A stretch of 64,000 nucleotides of DNA from Aquilaria yunnanensis (GCA_039654915.1 CM077593.1:112827413-112891412), one strand, 5' to 3'; numbered from the stretch's first letter, positions 47,345 through 59,596 are shown. Translations and numbers: made by a program. The notes: a model not told the origin generated them from the sequence alone.

Positions 47345-48019
47345 TCCCAGTTTACAAAGTTTGAGGGCTGAGTTGCCTTAATTCATAGTTGTAGAGGTTA
47401 AGTGCCCGAGTTAGCAAAATTTGGTGGTGATTTATGGATTTAGGCTAGCATAAAACGATCCACGAACCTTATGCACATAACATCCGTAGACCGTATTTGG
47501 CTCTCCTAAATTAGTATAATAGAATAAGTGATTTTAATAATAAATTTCCTATTATTTTATATTCTAGTTGGCAGCTCTTTGCTTTGTGATTGAAACATTA
47601 TCATTCACAACTTTGAGGAAAGTTAGATTTTCTATTAAATTGCTAAAAATAATATGAAAAGACATACTTCACCTTCTTTTCTAACTACATCTTATAATAA
47701 AAATCTCTATAACCATGCATATCTTATATTGATTTCAATTAAAGTTTGGTTTTTTCGGGTAAAAAAATATTAGGTCATTAGGGATATTGGCCACATCAAA
47801 TTTAGGTCATCAAGTTTGTGTAATTTAAGATTTAGGCCACATTTTGTTTGTGTTTGCTTGGATTTTGTTTAAATTGGGTTTAGGTACATTAAGCTGGGTT
47901 AGGTGGAATTTCGGCTATTGGCTTTTCTAATCAATTCAGGTTAAGTTGGATTTGAATTTGGGTAAGTCAAACTAGGTCCTTGGATTGGTTCAATTTTGTC
48001 ATCTTTAATTAGGGTCTTT

Positions 48020-49250
48020 AGTTGGAGTCCTGTTAATGTAGAAGCAAGCTTACATAATGCAAAAACTTTGCAATACCATATACTATTAGTTCTAACTTTA
48101 GTGAAAAACAATTACCAAACAAAAACTTGATTTATAAAGAAAGAGAACTAATAATTTAAATGGTTATTAGTTGTTAAAAATTATTTCAGCATTTAAATTT
48201 ACTATTGAATATAGTCATCTAAAAGTTTAAATTATAACTTCAACAAGTTGATATCAAACAATTATTTTGACTTATTTTCTTTTTCTCTTGGTTAATCATA
48301 ATATGTACTATTATAATGTTACAAAACTTTCAAACTGGTTTAGAAAAAAAGGTAAATTTTTTAGAACTTAAATAGAAATGATATGAAACTTTCATGATTC
48401 AAGGTGTTCTTTCTGCCATGAGCAAGGAAATGGGAACCTCTCAAGTCCTGAAGACCTGAGAAACTTACAACAAAACCTTCTGAAATGACATTCAAACATG
48501 GGCATCATCAAATTTAATCACTCAACCATTTGCATACGGGATGTGATGGAATGCTAAGATAGATGCATGTGATTGAAGGTCAACCTCAAACATGCACTTT
48601 TTCATCGTTTTTATAACCCTGCCATTAATGAAACCTATCAAATATGGGAAATTTCTAGGTTAAGTTTCTATGGGTGAGCGACTTATCATATACATTAAAG
48701 AGGAGAGTGGACTCTGACCTGGAATTTGCAACTCCACTAGTTTTTTCAAGCAATCTTGGTGAATTCTGGGGTCAATTCAAGCCCTCTTCCCTTCGCTCAT
48801 TATTGACCCTATACATATGGTTTGATACATATGCCAGTCTGATCCCTCTCTTTTGAATCTCATCCCCACCCAACTTATAGTTATCAAGTTAAAAATTTGA
48901 CTCCAACTTGAATTCGGGAACTTGAAATCGTTGTTGACCCAAATTCGGGATAACCTGAATTTCAAGGCGAACTTATGGTAGTAACCAGATATTAAACTAA
49001 ATTAAGTCATAAAACTCTTTTGGTATTCAAAACGATATATAAGTAAGGATATTTAGAAGAGTTTACAATGGATGGAAGATGAATTGCCAGTTTTTTTAAA
49101 CCTAGAAAGCATCAAGAAACATTTATATAGTTTCATCCCCATTTAATGAATAATTAGGTAAACGGTTCTATTTGAACTCATATCTCAATCCAAGTTATGT
49201 CCTTTGTATACAGAAGTCACTAAAAGAGAACAGAGTATTTGAGATGGCCA
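48020..49250. other. Intergenic, nothing recognised
   Basis: AT-rich, without a supported gene. The short frame at 48674 has no family features. Confidence 0.4.
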
Positions 49251-49258
49251 GAATCTCA

Positions 49259-51071
49259 AAAAAATTGTAGGGAATGACCATTTCTTGCCAATAAAATTGT
49301 TGGTCAAAATTGTAGGAAAAACTATTATTGAAAATAAAAATCATCGAACAATCATAGTATTGTTCGACGACCTTGTGATGATTGTGGGCCCCAAGTTATT
49401 TGATAATTTTGTCTTATGATTTTGTGACCCCACTTTTTCTTATGATTTTGTGATAGCATAAGTGCTATGAAATTTTGTGACACAGTCCTACGATTTTGTG
49501 ACCACCCCATTCTATGTTTTTGTAACCCCTTATGTCCTATGATTTTATGACTATTGTTTGCCCTATGATTTTGAGACATTATACTCCTATGATTTTGTGA
49601 TGATTCTAGACCTTGACACTTCTCATATGGTTTTGTTACACAGTTAACATTGTGTATATATATACATATATATAACAAAAAATAAAAGTAGTGAATAATT
49701 ATATATTAAACTAATAAAATTCTATAAAAAAAATTGATTACAATTAACTGATGAACCAAAACATTTCTATTCTAATGACATCAACTAATAAAGAAGGTAG
49801 GAAAATTTCTCATTAACATCATATTACTAACAATATACATATTACATAAATTACTGGAGAAAATTGCACACAACATATCCATTATATAAATTACTAATAT
49901 TAATAACAAATTAAAAAATAAAATTACCTAGAGAAGCTTGAGATGGAGGAGATTTAGAGAGAGTGGGGGGGAGGAGATTCTGAGCAAGTGGAGAATGTGA
50001 GGAATGAGGAGGTAAAGTCCAACGAATTTAAATGGAAGAGGTGTAGATTTTGCTACACATAAGTTGTACGGAAATTCCTACTATTTTCTCACATAATTAG
50101 CAATTGTCTCAAAGTCGAAGGATGAGAAAATTTAACTTCCCACCCCTATTAATTGCATTTTTGGTTCCCTGCTAATAGAGTAACATTTTTCCTACTATTT
50201 AAAGAAACGTCCTAAAATTGTCTCAAAATCATAGCAAAGGAAAATTTGACTCCCCCGCCTCCTCCTACAATTGTATTTTAATTTCCCGCCTGCTACCTAC
50301 AATGGTGCTATGATTTAGAATGGTCAGAAATTGTAGGAAAAGCCAACTATCTCAAGATCATAGGAAGAGCAAGCTGTCTCAAAATCATAAAATTGTAGGA
50401 AGGGATAGTTGTCTCATAATCATAGAAAAAAGCCATTTGTTTCAAAACAATTATAACTGTTACAAGGTTGGTTAATGAGTTATGTTCCAGCCATCATGGC
50501 ACTTACAACTCTTAGTCATATTATGGTAACTAATGGTTTTATAATTAATTTGGCTTTAAGTTAATGGTTTTATAGTTAGTTTGGTTTTATAATTAATTTG
50601 GTTTAATAAATAATGGTTTTATAATTAATTTGGTTTTATAACTAATGATTTTATAATTAATTTGGTTTTAAAACTAATGGTTTTATAATTAATATGATTT
50701 TATAACTAATGGATTTATAATTAACTTGGTTTTATAACTAATGGTGAGATGACTAATTTTGTTGCATATATTTTTGTTACAAAATCACAGGAATAATAGA
50801 GGGTAGGAAAATCATAGGACCAATCTATGTCACACAATTGTAGGAATAAGAAAGGGAAGGAAAATCATAGAAAAACAAGCGTCATAAAATTGTAGGAATT
50901 AAAGAAGGTCCTACAATTGTTTGCATCAAATAAAATATTATAGAAAAATCCTCAGACAAAACTCATATTGATCGGTCAACATATCTATATCCAATGATTT
51001 TCCTATCATTTTTTCCATATGTTTTAAATCGTAGGATGATGAGGTAGGAAATAACCCTTCCCTCAGTGGTG
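49259..51071. mobile_element. CACTA-like non-autonomous element with oriented subterminal repeats
   Basis: The right end CCCTCAGTGGTG gives CACCACTGAGGG inverted. The next 22 bp (AGGGAAGGGTTATTTCCTAC) partly match the left region TAGGGAATGACCATTTCTTG at about 49269. The left 350 bp contain at least six copies of CCTATGATTTTGTGAC, and the right half contains the inverse form AAAATCATAGGA repeatedly. The outer left border is degenerate, and CACCA is one base off CACTA. No transposase is present. Confidence 0.5.
50530..50747. repeat. Tandem repeat, ~30-bp AT-rich unit
   Basis: About seven imperfect copies of TAATGGTTTTATAATTAATT followed by TGGTTTTATAAC, inside the CACTA-like element. Confidence 0.85.
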
Positions 51072-51680
51072 CATAGTGGGCCTAACTAGCCTTACACTGT
51101 CCCGGTCGAGGACTGGCTCAATAACTTTTTTAAGTTTTTTAAAAATATTTATTAAATTATAATTTTAGAGAAAAACATCATTATCGGTACAATGTTTATT
51201 AGTAAAAACCAAACGGCACTTACAAACCTTAATCTTGCGGTAAAATATAAAATATATAATAAATATTTATAGTTTTAATTTTTAAAAATGTTTCAGTTTT
51301 AACTTTTGTCATTACATTATTAATGGAAAAAATGGTAATTTAATGTCAAAAAGTAAGTTGGACCCATTTGTGGGTCGTATGATGTAAAATATCTACGTTT
51401 TGATAGAATCTAAAAACTGATATTCAAGAAGCTATCCCCTCAGGCCTGGCCCAGCATGGCCCGGGCCTGTCGTGCTTAGGTCAGGCCAAGCTCCATTACA
51501 AGTAAAGCCAAGCCAGGCCCACCAAGACTCCCTCTTTCCCTAGGCCTACAACACCTTCTTCGGTGCCTTCCTTGGGCTGGGGCGAGCCAAACCTTGACCG
51601 AACTAAGCTAAATTTGACCCTAATCCGGGCCTAGACTAGACCAGGTTGGCTTGGCACACCGAACACTTCTACCTCCCCTT
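51072..51680. mobile_element. Possible hAT-like remnant
   Basis: The right end, inverted, reads AGAAGTGTTCGGTGTGCCAA and is preceded by dense GGCCCGGGCC/GGCCTGG phrases (51440-51660), a subterminal style seen in hAT derivatives. The left partner (GTGGGCCTAACTAGCC at 51076) is weak. Confidence 0.4.
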
Positions 51681-53650
51681 TAGCGAGTTGAAATAGTAAG
51701 TGGGACAAATCCTAAAGCTTGAATGAAATAAATCCTAATGAGGAATAACTCATATCTTGGGAACCACAATAACCCTAACAAATTATCTTAAAAACAAATT
51801 ACCCTTAAATCTGACCATACCCAGCAGCCTATTTCCCGTCTCTGTATATATTGGAAAGTTGATGGTATATATAAATACGCACACACTAACTGAATTGTGC
51901 AAATATATATCATGAAGATTTGAATTACTGTATTTATGTGCTTCAATAGCTAACGTACGGCACCCATCGTAACTATAGACGTTTGCTTTCGTGCATGCTT
52001 TTTTTTTTGCCCCCCTCGTTTTTGTGGGACAGTGGGAGTGGGAGTACTTAATATTGATTTTGGGTTTTAATATTTGTTAACAGTATTTATGATTTGGATT
52101 AATATTTACAGAAAAAAAATATTAAAGCTAAAAGGATAGAGAAAACAGTATTATATTTCACCCGTTGAAAGGAAAAAACTAATATTAGTATTTTTTTTAT
52201 GTTGGCAATAATTGGTAATCGAAATCACATATCAATTGATTCGGAAGGCTGCATCCAAAATTTCATAGGTAAATCATAACAAGTGCTTTGAACTCTACAT
52301 CTAAATTTTCTAGAAAAGAATAAGCAAAAGACTTCACCTGATCAATTGATGAAAAGTATACAAGTGTTGCAGCAAGTTATGGTCTTGCTTGGGCATAGGC
52401 TCAGTTTCATTTTTCCTGTAAGGTTGGATAATTGTTACACTTTTATTCCCCAAGTTTAGAGTTTTTTTTCCTAAATAAAGTTTACTTAAGACATGGATTG
52501 TGTTGCTTTGCAAATAGTAAAAGTCGGTTGTGAGATAAATTATAATTTAAAAAATTGATATCAGATAATGTAATGGTAGGTTTCTGGACCGGGGCCAAAT
52601 ATTTAACTATTATTAAATGTCATAAGGAAATTATAATTCATCCTTAGACATAACATCGTATTTTTAGATCTTTAAACAAATTGTTAACCGTGAAAATAAA
52701 TTACGATTATTCTTTTTGAAATAAAATCATGAATTATGATACAGTACTATCGTTAAATAATTTCATTTTCTAAGAACTAGCAACAGACAAATACGATTCT
52801 TTACCAAGAAAGAAAAAAAAAGGAGAAAATTCATAACTCGATAATACTATTTTGTTTTATTTTATTTTAGTTTGCGAATGAATCGTAATTTACTATTAGA
52901 GTAAGCAGGTTAGAGCTAAAGATATTGCAATATCAGATACTTCAAAAAAAAATTCAGTATTTATCAGATAAAATTTGCCACTTAATATCATAATATTAAG
53001 CAAAATAATAATCAAGAAAAGCAATAAAAATGTTTGGGGACCTAGAGAGAAAATGTAAAAACCTTATGCATTATGAGTTTAACAATTAACTTAGGAAAAG
53101 TTAAGGAAAAAAAAACTCTATTTCACTAAATAAATAAATAAATCACAGTGACTAATGTTTTAGTTTAGAAAACAGCACACCATAAAAAAAACTAAGAGAT
53201 CAAACAAAAACACTATAATTAAGTAATTACTAAGTTTAGGGTCCAAAACGTCAAGTTGATTAAACTCAGGGTCTAATATTGAAAACAGAAACAATATAGG
53301 GACTGAAAATCCATTTCATCAAAAAGAAACAAAATGAAAGTGGGAAAACAGAAAAACAGGCCCTCAAAAAGTTATTATCTCTAAAAAATCTAATCAAACT
53401 TTTAAAAGAAGCAGTGGTGTCCAAAAACAAAAATTCCTTAGCCAAAAGAATGGGCTGCAGCCCAACCTAAAATCAATGGACAAAAGTGAAAAGACATTGT
53501 AGTTTATTGTTCATTTAAATAGTAACCCAAAACGGCTTTTAGCATATAGTATAATAAGATTATCGAGGATTTTAATCTTATCATAATTGGAATTTTGAAT
53601 TGCTAATTTGAGGTCTAAGTTTAATCTAGAGCTTAGATGTAACTATTGAG
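51681..53650. other. Intergenic, nothing recognised
   Basis: AT-rich. No supported gene, array or terminal repeats. Confidence 0.4.
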
Positions 53651-54289
53651 AATATTTCTCTTAGGTTAATTACAAGCGTTACCCCCTAACCTTTAATTAT
53701 TATTTCTATTTTAACCCCAACTTATATCTTATTCGTTGCATGTCCCTAATCTTATTAAAATCTTCTATTTTAGATGAAAGTCATTATCTTGAACAGAAAA
53801 TATTATATCAGCATAGGATTATAAAAGAAAATACTAACATTAATCCTTTAAAGCTTTTCCATTTAACAAAGAATTCTTAAAATTTTTAAATCTAATAATA
53901 AACTCCTTAAAAATGTTTGGACTACCCTCATCCTCCGTCCCTAACCCTCTCCCACCTCTCCTGCCACCAGCCCCAATACTCGACCACGCCCCGTTCTCTG
54001 TCCCCTAGGATCCCAAACTAATTTGGAAAAGTATCGTGGCCATCTGATTCAATTTATCGCAACATATTTGAGACAAACTCAAAGCCGTAGGATCCTAAAC
54101 TAATTTGGACAAGTACATGATCGAATGCAATGTGTTCTTGTTCCAAACAAGACGACGAAGCAAACAGAAAGACCCATTTGAAGCCGCATTGGGGGAGCAA
54201 GAAGAATCACCACCTGGAGCAATCGAAGGACCCATTTAGCCATGCGAACGCCGAAATTCTTCCACGGAAGCAACTATTGCTCCTAATTC

Positions 54290-54480
54290 CCGTCGAAGAA
54301 GCCCGCCCGCAGTGACCATTTCATCGTCGAGGAACTGTTGAACTTCTCCAACGATGAATCCAATACCATGGCAGTAACTGTGCCATAATCAAGTTCGTTG
54401 CCGGCTACTCCGCCAATTCGTCCACTGTTACCATCGTGGACAGATGCACTCCGTCCTGTTCTGCGTCTGAACCCAATTTT
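54290..54480 (+). pseudogene. Captured GATA transcription factor exon fragment
   Basis: The plus strand reads KPARSDHFIVEELLNFSNDE, then after a one-base shift NSSTVTIVDRC and SASEPNFGFNV, then stop. This order (HF-V--LL-FSNDE, then -NSSTVTVVD-C, then SEPNF) is that of the N-terminal half of plant GATA factors of the GATA5/9/12 type as I remember them. No zinc finger is present. It is a fragment with stops and a frameshift, not a gene. Confidence 0.5.
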
Positions 54481-54579
54481 GGATTCAATGTCGTCTGCTG
54501 AAATGGGGAGCACGAAGGGTCGGGAACTGGGGAGCCCGAAATTAGGCTTCTTCCGTATTTAGTCTGACGCTATGTCTTG

Positions 54580-54830
54580 AACCAGACCTTCGACGAATTT
54601 TCTGTCGATCCCGGTGACTAGTGCAAGATCACTCTCCTGTCGAACAATTACCTGACTACGTATTTCAAAAGGTCACCTGGAAGATCGTACAGGGTAGGAT
54701 CGAGGAGCTGGAGGGTATCCGGGTTCGGGCTTTCTTTAAGTTGTCGGATTTGGTCCACGGGCAATGATTTGGTGTTTGAACTTTAAAGTTGAGATGGTGG
54801 TGGCAAGGAGGTCGAGAATTTCTGATTAAT
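54580..54830 (+). pseudogene. Captured DUF538-family gene fragment
   Basis: The plus strand reads NQTFDEFSVDPGD, stop, CKITLLSNNYLTTYFK; then in another frame VTWKIVQGRIEELEGIRVRA (plus FFK), and TGNDLVFE. These are consecutive blocks of the plant DUF538 domain, a small secreted or vacuolar protein family of unclear function. Two frameshifts and a stop break it. It lies directly after the GATA-like fragment in the same orientation. Confidence 0.65.
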
Positions 54831-55264
54831 TTTGAAGAGTGAAAATGACTGAGAAAAAATCTAAACGGAGGCGGAGGGTAGGGTGGATGAAGGTGGCCGT
54901 GACGGAGGATGGGAAGCAGACAGGGGTGAAGGGTTGAGAGGGTTGAACTTGAGGAGGCTCGATCTCGTTGAATATGGTGGTTCTATTGTAAAATAGAAAA
55001 GCTTTAAGGTTTTTGTGATAAAGGTAAAATTCTCAGGGGTTAAAGTTAGCATTTTGTCACATAATTTTATGCTGACTTGCCATTTCCTGCCCAAGGTAAT
55101 GAGCTTCGTCCAAAAAAAGTCTAAAATGGAATATTTTAATGTGGTTAGAGATACACTATAAGCAAATTAAATGTTAGGGTTAAATAAAAACAATAATTAA
55201 AAGTTAGAGTTTACTCATGCAATTAACCACATTTCTCTCTTTGGCTTTAGTGTCTGGTTCCACC

Positions 55265-55880
55265 TAGAGATGTTAATGGGCCGGATTCGGGGGAGGGTAT
55301 CTGGTTTCAGCTAGAGATGTCAACGGGTTGGATTTGGGGAGGGTAGAGTGATTGCTAAACCTTATCCGCAATATAATAACTCTACCCAAACCCTTCGTGC
55401 AACTGATAGTGAGTAGGATTTTTTTCACCCAAACCATTTCCGCATTGGGGCGAATAGGACCAGGTACTATACCCGCAATACCCGCACAATTAATCAAATA
55501 ATATAAAATTGGAACTAAAGAAAGCATAACAAGCTTGAATATAAAACATAATTGAAAACATAGTAGCCTAGTCATATGACTGTGAAGTTTAGGTTTTATT
55601 AGGTTATAATTATATTATATATTTGGATTGTATAAGACTAAAATTTGGTATATATATATAATATTTGTAATATTTTAAATATTTATATGCTATATAAAAT
55701 TCACGGGTGGGGTACAAGGCCGAGTTCGAGGGGGTAGACCCCTAAACCCATACGCTCCTCAAACATTGCAGGTACAAAAACAAAAAATACCCAAACCCGT
55801 CTAATTAAAAAGAAAAACTCTACTCATCAGGTAGGATAAGGTAGGGTATCAAGGAGTAAGGATATAAATTGACATCCCTA
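55265..55880. mobile_element. hAT-like element with a duplicated left end
   Basis: The right end, inverted, is TAGGGATGTCAATTTATATCC. The left end TAGAGATGTCAACGGGTTGG occurs at 55312, and a second very similar copy TAGAGATGTTAATGGGCCGG at 55265. The subterminal GGGTAGGG/ACCCG style agrees with hAT derivatives. The TSD is not clear. Confidence 0.55.
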
Positions 55881-55889
55881 GTTCTTGCG

Positions 55890-57000
55890 GCTTCAGTGAC
55901 CGTACTGGCATTTATTAATTACCTAGAGGATGAAAAGGTTATAAATATTGCCATTTTCAGATAAGTATATCACTCTATATTTTGAGAATAGTTTTAGTAT
56001 CTAGTATTAGGGAGGTTGAAATTTTTTTTAAAACGATAGCTTTTAAAGTGGGTAAGTTAAACAGTTGCCCTACCTCTTATATCCATATATATTTACATTC
56101 CAATATTACCTTTTAAAACATCCAATATATGTATAAAATAAATGATAGATATATACAAATAAGATCATAGATACGTTGCAGATATATTCAATTATGTGAG
56201 ACATATGTACAAACAAAATTACGATAATTGTAATTGATATGTATGAAACTTAATATATAAATAAAGTGACCGATATGTACAAAATATGTTATATATATAT
56301 ATATAAATTAAATAGTAGAATTATTACTGATTTATTTTTTTTGTTTTCAAATAATTTTATGTTATGATTTCTTCCACATTAATTTTTTTTACATTTGTAC
56401 CCGTCAATATAAATTTTAGCTTAAAAATAAACGTTGGGGTTAGTTAAAAGGAGAAATATTGTGGGCTAAAACCACATAAGCCCAAGAATTCTTAAAACAC
56501 GTAGCATTTCTTCTCGCCGTCGCATGTGTCTTCGATTCACATTTATCATACTCGCAATCCTTTTGGTCATGAAGATATCACCGGTCTCGCCTCATCTTGT
56601 TCACCTGCGGGTCGTTGCTAATGAGGGTCAGCCTCCCTTTGTGAGCCGTAGAGTTGAAAACGGACGAGATCGACGGTGAACGGCGAGAAGAACAGTGGCG
56701 AGCGGTAAGATCGGCAACGAGTAGCGAGTGGTGAAATTGGTGGCGAATGGCAAGTCGTGAGTGGTGAGTGGCAAGCTGCGATTTCTGCAGTGAGCGGTTG
56801 TGTGGAATCGAGACAAAATGATAGAGAAGAATAAAGAACAGTGGCGAGATACTTGATGAGAGAGAGGACAAGCTGAGTATTTTTGTATTTTAATGAGGTG
56901 AGGAGTATAATTTTGCCCGTAGGGCATAAGTAAGGTAAGGCTTCAATTTGACTAACACATTTAAAGTAAATATTCATAGAAATTATCTCAGTTGTTCATA
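55890..57000. other. Intergenic with a GC-richer island
   Basis: 56510-56860 is GC-richer (GGCGAGTGGTGAAATTGGTG) and gives overlapping minus-strand Ser/His/Arg-rich frames with no family match. It might be captured or repeat-derived DNA; no paired termini were found. Confidence 0.35.
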
Positions 57001-57013
57001 AATTAGTGGAATA

Positions 57014-57050
57014 CTAGACGCAAGCCCGCGCCTTCTTGCGGGGTATGTAT
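57014..57050 (-). mobile_element. Helitron 3' terminus
   Basis: On the minus strand: CCCGC-AAGAAGGC-GCGGG hairpin, 7 nt (CTTGCGT), then CTAG followed by T. A short GC hairpin just before CTRR, with insertion before T, is the hallmark of Helitron 3' ends, and the ATREP-type Helitrons of Arabidopsis end very similarly. The element body would extend to higher coordinates. A 5' TC end was not located. Confidence 0.6.
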
Positions 57051-57414
57051 TAATTTACTAAAATGAAGTAAGATTTTCCATAATTAATTTACTTTTGAGA
57101 CTCATAAGTTGATTAATCTCAAAGGAATATGATTAATTGTGAAAATATAAGGGATGATTGATTTTAATATACATGAAAAATGTATGGATATATGGACAAA
57201 GGTTGCCTAAAGCCTGCACGTCATTATGGATTGATCAATAAAAATACAAAATTTTCATATCAAATACATCTATATTCTATAGTGAGAAAACTATTTGAAA
57301 AATTATGAATTCAAAATTAAATCATAATCAATTTGCAGATTTTGGAAAACTTAAAGCATTTCAATGTTACCAATAACTAATTTGTAGTATGGGTTCAAAA
57401 ACACAAAAATCAAA

Positions 57415-58150
57415 AGTTTAGAATATCTTTTGTGTTTATTAGGATAGAGTAATAAAAATATTAGATTTTAAAATTTGAGAACCAAAAGATATTATTATAC
57501 ATAAAAAGGGTATCTATTATGTGGTATTACCTTTTTTTACATTGGACATATTTTGGGATAACAAAAAAACCAAACAGGCCTAACCCAAACAAAAAAAAAA
57601 TTCCTGTAGCAGACGTGCTACTACAAGAAATAATTTCAGGCCTAAAAAAATCCAAATGCAAAAAAAAAAAAAAAATACAGGCTAGAAAAACCCAGTTGCA
57701 GAATAAAAGAGGAACTGCAAAAAAAAAAAAAAGTACTGTAGCAGAGACGCTACTATTATTAGCATCACATCAAGCCTTAGCTCTTACGGATAAAAAATTT
57801 CTACTCATTAAGTGATAATATTAAAATAAAAAAAAAACTAAAAGTTTAGGACATATTCAGTGTCTATTGTGACATAGTGAAAAAGTACATCATTTCAATG
57901 TTTGAGGACCAAATGATATATCATATATAATTAAGGGCCTATGTTGTAATTACTCATTTTGTTTGGTCTCTAATGCCTCATGGGCCAAAAGCCCAGAACA
58001 CATACAAAAAGAAATGAAATGAAAAACAGGAACACATACGGTAAAAAAAACAAAAGGAATAAAAAAAGAAAATAAAAACAGGAAATTTTTTTTTTTTAAA
58101 AAAAGCACTACTGTAGCAGACCAATTTACTGTTACCAACATCGCTTTCAA
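57415..58150. repeat. Tandem duplication of a ~425-bp unit
   Basis: 57415-57840 and 57841-58150 repeat the order AAGTTTAG.A.AT, AGGACCAAATGATAT / GAGAACCAAAAGATAT, TTA.G..GGTATTACC-type, then an A-rich stretch and ACTGTAGCAGA. CTGTAGCAGA itself occurs at about 57604, 57735 and 58112. Frames in the A-rich parts are artefacts. It may belong to the Helitron body. Confidence 0.5.
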
Positions 58151-58159
58151 CGCTTAGCG

Positions 58160-59590
58160 TTTAAGTATATATAATGTGTTAGCAACTTTCACTCTTCTCA
58201 TCAGTAAAATTTTCATCTTAGCAATCATTAGTTTTCTATCCATCTGATTCATTAGTTTTGTTTATCTAGCCAAAGAGTCTCATTAATTAGAATGAACTTT
58301 CTGGAACTAAAAACAAAAAGGAAAAGAACCTTGCATGTTAGGATATCCAAAGCATTTTTATGCATAGGATTTTCTCTATGAAGTTTTATTCATGCAGGGG
58401 ATGGATCTCAGAGGAGAAAATAAATCAGTTATTAATGCTAGTATTAGAATATATTGTTTGTTATTGAAATCTTTTAGATAAAATATGCGATTATCATGGC
58501 CGAAGCTTTCTCCGAATCCCACAGCCCATAAGTGTGGCCCAGATCGATCCATGACAAGTTATGATAATTAATTAGGTTGCTTAATTAAAAATGGTATTTA
58601 AATAAATAGTATGATAAATAAATCGCTTGTAAGCAAGAGCTGAACGAACCCATGTCCAACAGTCGGCAGATGTTACCTTCTTGTAAAAAAAAATCTAGAA
58701 ATGGGTACGTTAGGCTAGCTTATTCCGAACTTTCTGGTTGTAGAATTAAGGCTGTCATGGCCAAACAATAAATATATTAGAAACATTGCAAATAAGAGTA
58801 TTTCGTAAGTGTTTGTGAAGAATGGAATATATCTAGTTGTTTTTCAAAATTTGGAGAGTATGGAACTATATTGACATTTTTTCCGTACCTTGCAATGCAA
58901 GGGAGAGACTTTACTGGTGGCGGGTGTTAAATCTGGGCCTTGGCCCGGAGAACATCCATTTGTGTCAGCTAGATTGAGCGGGTGGGAATTAAATCTAAAA
59001 TTAAGTGGATGATGGAAGAAAAGATTTCCTAATAATGCATTTTGTGATATAAATTCTCAAAATAAGTAAAGCTTAAAGCATGACGGGTTAACTACACTTT
59101 GAGAGAAAACAACTAGGCTGCTTATTTATTTATTGATTTTTATCGCAGCTAGGCCTTTCTTGTGATAATTTCATTTTGTGGAAGGGAGATTTTCCGTCCC
59201 AGCCAGTTGATTTTGTTTCTGGTGACTTTGTTTGATATTTCACAGTAATGAAAAGCATCCTATTAAAAAAATATCATAACTTTTTATAGAAAATAAATAT
59301 AAAAATACAATTCCAATAATTATTAAAATTTTAGAGATAAGCCAATGAATTTATTGGCTTATATATTTTATTATAGCTGGCAGAATTTATATAAAAGATT
59401 TTTGCTGTATGATCTCTATGCAACAACATTGTAATTTAATTATGCGCATAAAAAAAATTAAAAACGAGATAAAACAGTGAAAAAATATCTGTCACAGGGC
59501 AATGGGTTGCAGGGGACAATACTGTTTCATTGCATGTGGGCTTAAGCTCCCAAGTGATGTCTCACCTGACCTCACCACTTCCATCAATTA
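58160..59590. other. Intergenic upstream of the ARM gene
   Basis: No gene recognised. A TATA-like TATATATAATG lies near 58166 but no frame follows it. Confidence 0.4.
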
Positions 59591-59596
59591 TCTTTT

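Larger units (their letters stand above)
46073..47445. mobile_element. Element with ~105-bp terminal inverted repeats
   Basis: Left arm (46073-46180) and inverted right arm (47335-47445) share GCAACTCAGCCC, CAAACTTTGTAAA, TAACT..G.CACTTAA in order. The arm style is MULE-like but no 9-bp duplication is seen. It carries the hAT copy B and its nested Stowaway-like MITE. Confidence 0.6.
45034..48007. mobile_element. hAT element related to the one in Copia 3, with nested insertions
   Basis: Left end TAGTGATAGCAATTAGGT matches 36530 (TAGGGATAGTAATTGGGT), and the right end, inverted, TAAAGATGACAAAATTGA matches the other right end. The same GGTT/GGTCA subterminal richness is present. The original body is inflated by a CACTA MITE (45803-46053) and a TIR element (46073-47445). 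No TSD survives, so the outer borders are tentative. Confidence 0.5.
53661..55229. mobile_element. Pack-MULE carrying host gene fragments
   Basis: Terminal inverted repeats of about 210 bp: left GGTTAATTACAAGCG at 53664, right, inverted, GGTTAATTGCATGAG ending at 55229, with shared CATTTTAGA-type and CATTACCTTG/CATTATCTTG landmarks. Flanks ATATTTCTC (53652-53660) and ACATTTCTC (55230-55238) are a 9-bp duplication with one mismatch, leaving 3 extra bases on the left. The interior is markedly GC-richer than the flanks and contains pieces resembling two different plant genes. It has no transposase. Confidence 0.75.

Noticed and set aside
54130..54315. 61-codon frame starting MCSCSKQDDEAN as an independent gene
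   Set aside because: It lies within the Pack-MULE interior and is out of frame with the GATA-like reading; more likely captured debris.
56578..56977. Three overlapping minus-strand frames near a GC-richer island
   Set aside because: Several frames open at once over a simple-sequence-like GGTGAGTGGCGA region; no domain.
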